Shown here one piece after another: positions 1 through 4,494 of a DNA stretch of 5,842 bases. Position numbers and translations under genes: made by a program. The notes under the pieces are model-generated. The model had not been told where the DNA came from and did not search any database. It saw only the letters and a program-made list of their open reading frames with translations. Origin of the DNA: an uncultured Aquabacterium sp. (GTDB lineage Bacteria > Pseudomonadota > Gammaproteobacteria > Burkholderiales > Burkholderiaceae_C); assembly GCA_937923225.1 (NCBI GenBank), contig CALAKR010000145.1, forward strand, positions 1 through 5,842, read 5' to 3'. Each line of letters starts with the position of its first letter. The first letter of the stretch is position 1.

Positions 1-23
1 TTCAATTAGACAGCGATGCCTTA

Positions 24-1391
24 TCAGGCTGAAAAAGGTCGAAAGATATCCACCGAAAGCTCCGCGGCACCGCCGCCGCGAACCTTCGAGATGCCAAGGA
101 TCCGCTGATTGACCTGCCTCTTGGAAGAAGGCTCGGGTTCGAAGGTGAACACATTGTCAAACCAGCCGGTGACCCCTTCGGCAAGCGGTGTTCCCGCCGC
201 GGCGGCCAAGGCACCAGGGTCGATCGTGAACAGCGACGTCACTTCGCGCCGCCTCAACTCCATCAGCAAACGACCCAGGAACCTGTAGCCGCGCTCGGGA
301 AACGCCAGGGTGTCTGCCAATCCGGCCACACCGTCCAGGACCAGCCGACGAATCTTCAGTTCGTCCACCAGCCTGAGCAGTTTGTGGCCCATTTCATCCA
401 TCGATTCGTCCTCGTGACCGAGATTCTTGATTGTCAAGTTGCCCGCGCTGATGGCCGCCTCGATGTCGAGGCCCATTTCCGACCCGAGCCGCCGCAGGTC
501 GCCGCCAAGTTCGGTGCAGGAGAGGACCAGGCTGGGGGCCGCGGCGTTGGGCGCAGACGCGAAAGCGAGTGCGAGCGTGGTTTTGCCTGAACCAGTGTGC
601 CCCATGATGGCCGAGGCGCTGCCGATGAAAAGGCCTTTGGCGTGTAGGACATTGTCCAGCGCGGGCAGGCCGGTGGAGATGACGCCTTGGCCCAGCTTCA
701 CACTGGTATCGGCCAGGGGCAGGCTTTCCAGGCGCGGGAAGAACTGGACCCCCTGCGTCGAGATGCAGAACGTGTGCTGGCCGCGGATGATCTGGCTGCC
801 CCGGAACTTGCGCACCTGCATCCGGCGCTCCGCGCGCCAGTGAAAGCCGTGGTCTTCGAACGAGAAGATGCCATCCACCATCGTCTGCTCGGCACTCAGC
901 GCGTTGCTGTTGCCGCTGGTCAGGACCAGGCAGGTGCACGACAGGGCGCTGACCAGGCTTTGCAGTTCATGCACGAACTGGCGCACCGAATCATTGGTCA
1001 TCGCCTCCAGGCTGTCGACCACCAGGCCATCGACCACCAGCAGCGACGCGCGGTGGCGCATGAGCTCGCCCCGCAGCAGCTCGACCACGGCTTTCAGCCC
1101 GCCCTTGTCCAGCTCCCGGTAGCCGCTGACGTAGAAGACGTTCGCGCTGACTTCCTGCTGATCGAAGAAGATCTGCTGCTCCATGTGCTGGAGCATGCGC
1201 GCGTGGGACTCCGCCAGCATCGTGACGTACAGCGTCCGGGTCTCGCGCCGGGCCAGCGTGTAGGCGATCTGGTTGGCCAGGGTGGTCTTGCCGACGCCCG
1301 GCGGCCCTTCGAAGATGTAGACGCCGCCTTCGAACAAGCCTCCGTTGAGGATCTCGTCCAAGCCTTCGACAAGGGTGGGCAATCGTTTCAT
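24..1391 (-). CDS. Two-domain KaiC-like RecA-superfamily ATPase
   Basis: This 455-aa protein has two tandem KaiC/RecA-type P-loop ATPase domains. Domain 1 (about residues 5-225) has Walker A GPPGVGKTT at 29-37, a Walker B ending in D121, and a KFRGS...RGQHTF segment at 195-207 matching the KaiC strand that contacts the neighbouring subunit's nucleotide. Domain 2 (about 235-450) has Walker A GHTGSGKTT at 264-272, Walker B LVLD at 350-353, and a second KVRG at 436-439. The KaiC catalytic Glu-Glu pair appears as AE (60-61) and TE (293-294). The protein stops soon after the second KVRG, so it lacks the KaiC C-terminal tail that KaiA binds, and no clear Ser-Thr phosphosite is visible. Proteobacterial relatives are usually signalling ATPases beside histidine kinases or response regulators; none is in view, but the downstream side is cut by the window edge. 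The ATG at 1391 has a weak AGAAGA upstream. Family call is firm, role unknown. Confidence 0.93.
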   Translation of the reverse strand: MKRLPTLVEGLDEILNGGLFEGGVYIFEGPPGVGKTTLANQIAYTLARRETRTLYVTMLAESHARMLQHMEQQIFFDQQEVSANVFYVSGYRELDKGGLKAVVELLRGELMRHRASLLVVDGLVVDSLEAMTNDSVRQFVHELQSLVSALSCTCLVLTSGNSNALSAEQTMVDGIFSFEDHGFHWRAERRMQVRKFRGSQIIRGQHTFCISTQGVQFFPRLESLPLADTSVKLGQGVISTGLPALDNVLHAKGLFIGSASAIMGHTGSGKTTLALAFASAPNAAAPSLVLSCTELGGDLRRLGSEMGLDIEAAISAGNLTIKNLGHEDESMDEMGHKLLRLVDELKIRRLVLDGVAGLADTLAFPERGYRFLGRLLMELRRREVTSLFTIDPGALAAAAGTPLAEGVTGWFDNVFTFEPEPSSKRQVNQRILGISKVRGGGAAELSVDIFRPFSA

Positions 1392-1486
1392 TCTTCTGCC
1401 TGGGCGTGGTGAAAATTAGGGGGCGGGCCGCTCGTGCAATTCTGGCAGTATGAGACGGGATGCCGCATTGGAGACTTGGATTTTAG

Positions 1487-1672
1487 GGCGGCCTGGCGCC
1501 TGATGACGCCACGCGCCAAGGCCTGTTCGATTACCTGGCCTCGCAGGTGCCGCTGGGTCGCCTGGGTGAGCCTTCCGAGATCGGCAAGGTGGTGGCTTTC
1601 CTGGCCTCGGATTCGGCCAGCTACATCAATGGCGTTGAGCTGTTCGTGGATGGGGGCATGGCGCAGGTGTGA
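1487..1672 (+). pseudogene. C-terminal remnant of a short-chain dehydrogenase/reductase (SDR)
   Basis: The frame ending in TGA at 1670-1672 encodes 61 residues that read as a textbook SDR C-terminus: [20 protein letters not shown], then [20 protein letters not shown]. The family motif RxGxPxEI, the LASDxASYInG segment and the final VDGG are all present. An in-frame TAG at 1484-1486 ends the similarity upstream. No Rossmann glycine motif, catalytic Tyr-Lys pair or start codon is visible before the kaiC-like start at 1391, so about three quarters of a normal 250-aa SDR is missing. It is a decayed or truncated gene and not a functional enzyme. It lies between the kaiC-like gene (divergent) and the HipA-like gene (convergent, stops 15 bp apart), so one of these arrivals probably cut it near position 1490. 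Confidence 0.85.
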
Positions 1673-1687
1673 ACTCGATCTTGGGCG

Positions 1688-3166
1688 TCATTTGTGAAGC
1701 TGCTTCACCCGTGCTGCGATCTTTGCCTCAAGCTTCGACAAGACAGTGTCCGACGGGACGGAAATCCCGGTCCGTTCGTACGCAGCCAATGAGGCGTCGC
1801 AGCGTGCGTCGAAGTCCGCCAGGCGCGCAATGCGCGATCTGGCCGCATCAATGCGGGAGGTTAAAGCTTCCAGGCAAGGCGCAAAGCCGGCGCTCAAGCA
1901 GTCGTTCCCACGCAGTCGTTCAACGAAGTCAGCAGCCATGGGCAGGGCCTTCTGCCAGGCCGAGGCGGCTACTTCGTTGTTGATGCTCAGCAGCAGCTCG
2001 CGAACAGGCAGGTCGCCACCCGATGTGGGCGCGAAGGCCATGCAGGTCATGTCGTAGGCCGGTGCCAGCTGGTAAGGGCGCCCGTGTTCCGCCATGAACG
2101 ACAGGTTCCCGCCATGCATGTCTGTGTTCGCGATGAGCGTTCCGAAGGCCCACAGAACCTCTGTCTGCTCAAGCGCTTCGCGTTCTACAACGCCCTCGCG
2201 CACCAGCGCGCGAACCACCTGGGGCCAGTGGCCTGCCGTGCCGGCGAACTTGGCGTCCAGCGCCTGCACCGAAAACAAGGCTCTGCGGCCGAGTGGCCCC
2301 TCCCGGTCAAACCGGCAGACTTCCAGAAAGCGCTGAGTGCCATGGTCGATCACGGTTGAGCGGGCCGCTTGCACACCGTGGTCATGCAAGACCTCAAGCG
2401 CAAGGTGCTCGGCCATGAGCAGATCACGCCACCGCTCGCTCACCGGCGTGTCGGTGCTGGCGGTGAACTTCACGATGACGTGAGCCGGCCCTGACTCACG
2501 TTGTGCGTACGTAGTGAACTTCGGCTGCTCACCCCCGGCAGAAGATCCATGAAGCTCCCCACGCGCAGCCGCGGCCGCCAGCGTTGCATACGCCTGGGCC
2601 TTGCTGGCCTGGTCGATCGGCTGGGGTGCTGGCGCGTTCACGAAAAGATCGCGGGCAGCGTCCCCGATCAGAAGATTGCCGGGCAGGTCATCCCCTTGCT
2701 GCAGAAGGGCGCGCAACACGTGGCTGTCGTTCCAGTCTGTCAAACGGGAGGGTAGGCCCAGCCGGGCACCATGCTGCAGGTTGTACGCACGGCCCAGGTA
2801 GCCCTGGGGGCGCATGTCGAAGAGCCACCAGGGAAGGCCTTCGGTATGCAGGCGGGCTCCGTCGGTTTGCACCAACACGAAGCCTTCGGGGTGCACGGGC
2901 ACAAGGGTGCCGAGTTCTTGCAAATGGCCGGCCGCCGAGACCCGATACACCGGTGCTTGCAGATCCTGGCGTGTCGCATCGCGAAGGGCGTATTGAATAG
3001 ATCGGCCGCCGCCAAATGGCATCAGATCGGCACCCAGGGTGCGCAGGGCTCTGGACAGGGTTGGCTGGCTGACATCCAGCTCAGCCACCAGGGAGCGAGC
3101 CGTGCGGACGCCTCGCCTCAAGGCGGATCGAGCGCGGTCTCCAAGCTGGGCGGCGGCTGCCGACAT
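1688..3166 (-). CDS. yjjJ: HipA-family Ser/Thr kinase toxin, YjjJ/HipH-like, with N-terminal HTH
   Basis: The 492-aa protein has a winged/HTH DNA-binding segment at about residues 13-60 (SLVAELDVSQPTLSRALRTL), then a HipA-type N-subdomain (about 70-175) and a kinase core. Kinase landmarks: loop SSAGGEQPKF 208-217 (HipA's autophosphorylated Ser150 loop would align near S208/S209), probable ATP-binding K233, the FLEVCRFDR hinge at 280-288, catalytic loop NTDMHGGN at 347-354 with D349 and N354, and PAYDM at 369-373 with metal-binding D372. All key residues are intact, so the kinase is probably active. HipA-family kinases phosphorylate translation targets such as glutamyl-tRNA synthetase; E. coli YjjJ (HipH) is a HipA paralogue with the same HTH fusion and no dedicated adjacent antitoxin. 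The start at 3166 is chosen because the frame further upstream runs through the promoter and repeats. No Shine-Dalgarno sequence precedes it. The subfamily name is from architecture and is less certain than the family. Confidence 0.9.
   Translation of the reverse strand: MSAAAAQLGDRARSALRRGVRTARSLVAELDVSQPTLSRALRTLGADLMPFGGGRSIQYALRDATRQDLQAPVYRVSAAGHLQELGTLVPVHPEGFVLVQTDGARLHTEGLPWWLFDMRPQGYLGRAYNLQHGARLGLPSRLTDWNDSHVLRALLQQGDDLPGNLLIGDAARDLFVNAPAPQPIDQASKAQAYATLAAAAARGELHGSSAGGEQPKFTTYAQRESGPAHVIVKFTASTDTPVSERWRDLLMAEHLALEVLHDHGVQAARSTVIDHGTQRFLEVCRFDREGPLGRRALFSVQALDAKFAGTAGHWPQVVRALVREGVVEREALEQTEVLWAFGTLIANTDMHGGNLSFMAEHGRPYQLAPAYDMTCMAFAPTSGGDLPVRELLLSINNEVAASAWQKALPMAADFVERLRGNDCLSAGFAPCLEALTSRIDAARSRIARLADFDARCDASLAAYERTGISVPSDTVLSKLEAKIAARVKQLHK
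2992..3001. promoter_or_regulatory. Isolated in-gene copy of the TTGAATAG repeat unit
   Basis: ATTGAATAGA lies inside the HipA-like gene, at codons for Ser-Ile-Gln-Tyr (residues 56-59), and matches the upstream repeat consensus at 9 of 10 positions. It starts 179 bp from the nearest unit of the upstream array. It may be an auxiliary operator allowing repression by looping or roadblock, or it may be coincidental coding sequence. Confidence 0.3.
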
Positions 3167-3170
3167 GATG

Positions 3171-3204
3171 TTTGAATAGACATTTGAATAGATTATTGAA
3201 TAGT
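3171..3204. repeat. Three 12-bp tandem repeats upstream of the HipA-like gene (putative operator)
   Basis: On the plus strand, TTTGAATAGA occurs at 3171-3180 and again at 3183-3192, and ATTGAATAGT at 3195-3204. Starts are exactly 12 bp apart. On the coding strand the unit reads TCTATTCAA plus three variable bases. The array covers the predicted -10 box, the transcription start and the whole leader of the kinase gene, ending 4 bp before its ATG. This is where an autoregulatory operator would be expected, and the kinase carries an HTH that could bind it. The binding role is inferred; the repeats are directly seen. Confidence 0.8.
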
Positions 3205-3219
3205 ATAGAGCCTTGCCAA
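3192..3219 (-). promoter_or_regulatory. Sigma-70-like promoter of the HipA-like gene
   Basis: On the minus strand a -35 box TTGGCA (3219-3214, 5 of 6 consensus) is followed by a 16-bp spacer and a -10 box AATAAT (3197-3192, 5 of 6). Transcription would start near 3185, leaving only about 18 nt of leader before the ATG. Two of the three 12-bp repeats overlap or abut the -10 box. A nearby TATACT is an alternative -10 but has no -35 partner at suitable spacing. Confidence 0.5.
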
Positions 3220-3234
3220 CTGGGTACCTGGCGG

Positions 3235-3355
3235 AATAAAAAAGCCACCTCCGCGCCCAAGGCGCCTTACTGCACAAACGCGGGGGAGAGCCGCTGCAGC
3301 ATGGCCGCTGGCTAGGCCGCACCCTGGGGGCTGCTGTGTCTGGTGCGGAGGTGGC
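3235..3355 (-). terminator. Rho-independent terminator formed by a long-range 14-bp stem
   Basis: On the minus strand GCCACCTCCGCACC (3355-3342) can pair with GGCGCGGAGGTGGC (3257-3244), 13 of 14 positions matching, and is followed at once by TTTTTTATT (3243-3235). The first arm begins 6 nt after the stop of the YdaS-like gene, so this is its natural transcript end. It separates that gene from the HipA-like gene's own promoter at 3219-3192. The 84-nt loop is unusually long for a plain terminator. Confidence 0.6.
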
Positions 3356-3361
3356 GAAAAC
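3238..3361 (-). ncRNA. Possible structured small RNA in the 3' region of the YdaS-like gene
   Basis: The segment between the two arms of the terminator stem is GC-rich and holds further pairing. CTGCA at 3299-3295 pairs with TGCAG at 3274-3270, with an inner GCGG/CCGC stem (this hairpin covers 3270-3299). There is an imperfect GCAGCC/GGGTGC stem-loop near 3332-3317, and a perfect palindrome AAGGCGCCTT at 3259-3268. With the 14-bp closing stem and T-run this resembles a compact multi-hairpin RNA of about 120 nt that could be processed from the 3' end of the upstream mRNA. I do not recognise a known RNA family, and no dedicated promoter is evident. Confidence 0.25.
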
Positions 3362-3646
3362 TCAATGCGTGCCCGTGCGCAAACCCGGCTGCAATTGCCC
3401 AACTTGCGCTGCCACCGCAGCATGCCGCAGCACCCACCAATCCACCCGCGGGTTCAGTTCCTCGCAGCGCACCGCGTGCTGCACGATGCGCTCGATGGTG
3501 GGACAGTGCTCGGCCGGCACCACCTCGGCATGCGTGATCCAGTAAGAGATGTGGGCCTGTTTGATGCCGCCACCGATCTCGCGGGCCAAGCGGGCCTGCG
3601 ATCCGACGATGTCGATGGCTTTCTGAAGCGCTTCCTGAGGCGTCAT
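3362..3646 (-). CDS. YdaS/Cro-like helix-turn-helix regulator
   Basis: The 94-aa protein has the YdaS pattern: a short helix (TPQEALQKAIDIVG, residues 2-15), an HTH (SQARLAREIGGGIKQAHISY, about 16-35), then the diagnostic VPAEHCPTIER (43-53) and CEELNPRVDWWVLR (61-74). Family members are small Cro-like DNA-binding proteins of lambdoid prophages, such as Rac YdaS, divergent from a CI-type repressor; the Pfam family is also labelled an antitoxin. Here the divergent partner is the S24-type repressor starting at 3747, 100 bp away, which fits. The start at 3646 is supported by AAGGGA (3659-3654) seven bases upstream and by the family N-terminus; the longer frame back to 3814 crosses the control region and overlaps the divergent gene. 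The recognition helix contains an unusual GGGIKQ stretch compared with the commoner GVTQ. It probably represses or tunes the divergent promoters. Confidence 0.88.
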   Translation of the reverse strand: MTPQEALQKAIDIVGSQARLAREIGGGIKQAHISYWITHAEVVPAEHCPTIERIVQHAVRCEELNPRVDWWVLRHAAVAAQVGQLQPGLRTGTH

Positions 3647-3653
3647 GTACGTA

Positions 3654-3659
3654 TCCCTT
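3654..3659 (-). promoter_or_regulatory. Ribosome binding site deciding the YdaS-like start
   Basis: AAGGGA on the minus strand lies seven bases before the ATG at 3646-3644 and favours this start over any farther upstream. Confidence 0.55.
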
Positions 3660-3684
3660 AGCTTGTTTGTGATTTGAAGACGTA

Positions 3685-3697
3685 TTTGTAGATCAAA
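3685..3697. promoter_or_regulatory. Candidate operator 1, TTTG-N5-CAAA
   Basis: TTTGTAGATCAAA is an inverted repeat with arms TTTG and CAAA around five bases. It overlaps the candidate -10 box of the YdaS-like gene. The same TTTG/CAAA half-sites recur through the divergent region. Confidence 0.4.
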
Positions 3698-3701
3698 GCA
3701 A

Positions 3702-3711
3702 GCAAATTTGC
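3702..3711. promoter_or_regulatory. Candidate operator 2, palindrome GCAAATTTGC
   Basis: This is a perfect 10-bp palindrome built from CAAA and TTTG, near the middle of the divergent intergenic region. It overlaps the candidate -35 box of the YdaS-like gene. Binding by the CI-like or YdaS-like protein is inferred. Confidence 0.45.
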
Positions 3712-3721
3712 AAGTCATCCA

Positions 3722-3735
3722 ACAAATGGCTTTGT
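3722..3735. promoter_or_regulatory. Candidate operator 3, ACAAATGGCTTTGT
   Basis: This inverted repeat has five-base arms ACAAA and TTTGT around four bases. It ends 11 bases before the start codon of the repressor gene, where binding would control that gene's own expression, as lambda OR3 does for cI. Confidence 0.45.
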
Positions 3736-3739
3736 AGGA
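3736..3739 (+). promoter_or_regulatory. Ribosome binding site of the CI-like repressor
   Basis: AGGA lies seven bases before the ATG at 3747 and supports this start. Confidence 0.5.
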
Positions 3740-3746
3740 TGTCGGC

Positions 3747-4445
3747 ATGAACAATGAGTGGGGCACCTTCACCGGGCGGCTGCTGTGGGCCATGAAGCGC
3801 GCAGGTCGCACCAACCAAAGCGAGCTGGCGCGCGCCGTGGGCGTGAAGCCTCAGTCCATCCAGTACCTGCTGCGCACCGAGGCCGGCGCCCAGGGCAGCA
3901 AGCACACGCCAGCGCTGGCGCAGCAGTTGGGCGTGTCCTCACGCTGGCTGGCCAGCGGTGAAGGCCCGCCCGACCAGATCGACCTGCTCGGCCCCCATGC
4001 CGAATCGAAGGCCGCGGCGGTCTACGCCATCGCCAGCGGCATGCGCGCCCGGGTCACCGGCACGATCCGTGTCACGGGCACGGGTGATGTGGAGCGCATC
4101 GACCTGCCCGAGGGCGACAGCGATGGCCACGTGCTGATGCCCTTGCACGCGCCCGGCGCCTATGCGCTGCGGGTCAAGGGCAATGCGCTGGCCCCCTATG
4201 CCAAGGACGGGCAATACCTGCTGCTCGACACCGAAGGCGAATGGCACCCGGAAGAAAACCTGCTGATCACCCTGGCCGATGGGCGAACCGTGCTGCGCGA
4301 ACTGCTGCTGGTGCGCACCGACACCCTGGTGGTGCTGCCGCTGCACGGCGGCCAGCCCGAGGCGCTGGAGCGCGCGGTGATCCAGTCCGTGGTGCCGGTG
4401 GTGTGCGCGGTGCCGCGCAGCCTGTGGCGACCTGAGGCGTCCTGA
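3747..4445 (+). CDS. CI-like phage-type repressor: HTH plus catalytically dead S24 domain
   Basis: The 232-aa protein has an N-terminal HTH (about residues 8-66, with NQSELARAVGVKPQSIQYLL at 23-42 and WLASGEGPP at 67-75). A linker follows, then a C-terminal S24/LexA-type fold (about 104-225) with the usual landmarks YALRVKG (139-145), a DGQYLLL strand (154-160) and a closing VVCAVP strand. In active S24 repressors the sequence after RVKG is D-S-M, with Ser as nucleophile; here it is GNAL, with Ala at 147. The Lys of the later strand (usually VKEF or VKRL) is Arg184 in TVLREL. Both halves of the Ser-Lys pair are therefore lost, so RecA-stimulated self-cleavage should be impossible, although dimerisation may remain. 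It faces the YdaS-like gene across 100 bp of candidate operators, the arrangement of a cI/cro immunity switch. It converges with the phospholipase gene, with 49 bp between stops. Length is normal for the family. Confidence 0.92.
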   Translation: MNNEWGTFTGRLLWAMKRAGRTNQSELARAVGVKPQSIQYLLRTEAGAQGSKHTPALAQQLGVSSRWLASGEGPPDQIDLLGPHAESKAAAVYAIASGMRARVTGTIRVTGTGDVERIDLPEGDSDGHVLMPLHAPGAYALRVKGNALAPYAKDGQYLLLDTEGEWHPEENLLITLADGRTVLRELLLVRTDTLVVLPLHGGQPEALERAVIQSVVPVVCAVPRSLWRPEAS

Positions 4446-4447
4446 TC

Positions 4448-4476
4448 AGGCCTGCTGGATTTCTGCAGAGGCCTTT
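4448..4476 (+). terminator. Weak candidate terminator between convergent genes
   Basis: AGGCCT at 4448-4453 can pair with AGGCCT at 4469-4474, with a further GC pair across a two-base bulge, followed only by TTTG. It sits three bases after the repressor stop and in front of the converging phospholipase stop. The short T-run makes it weak. Confidence 0.3.
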
Positions 4477-4494
4477 GCAATCGGGGCCGTCATC

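Larger units (their letters stand above)
3685..3713 (-). promoter_or_regulatory. Candidate promoter of the YdaS-like gene
   Basis: On the minus strand TTGCAA (3713-3708) and TACAAA (3690-3685) are separated by 17 bp. Each matches the sigma-70 consensus at 4 of 6 positions. Two of the candidate operators (3685-3697 and 3702-3711) overlap it, so a bound repressor would block RNA polymerase. Weak boxes make this tentative. Confidence 0.35.

Noticed and set aside
687..1412. A 241-codon open frame on the plus strand opposite the kaiC-like gene
   Set aside because: It is an antisense shadow of a GC-rich gene; the composition is rich in Gln, His, Ala and Arg with no recognisable domain, and the minus frame encodes clear KaiC motifs.
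1434..1697. An 87-codon plus-strand frame over the SDR remnant
   Set aside because: It is the wrong frame: its translation is Trp/Arg-rich noise, while the overlapping frame ending at 1672 gives the SDR C-terminus.
3171..3204. A CRISPR-like array
   Set aside because: The units are 10 bp with 2-bp gaps, far too short for CRISPR repeats and spacers, and there are no cas genes.
3167..3322. A 52-residue N-terminal extension of the HipA-like protein
   Set aside because: The extension translates the promoter, the tandem repeats and the terminator region, is Cys/Arg-rich, and gives no family similarity; the ATG at 3166 fits the HTH domain start.
3238..3361. A 6S or SRP (4.5S) RNA gene
   Set aside because: The SRP RNA tetraloop region (GGAAGGAAGC-type) is absent, and the length and single closing stem do not fit the 6S RNA open-promoter-like bubble.
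3647..3814. A longer start for the YdaS-like protein
   Set aside because: It would run through the divergent control region and overlap the repressor gene; the start at 3646 has a ribosome site and the family N-terminus.
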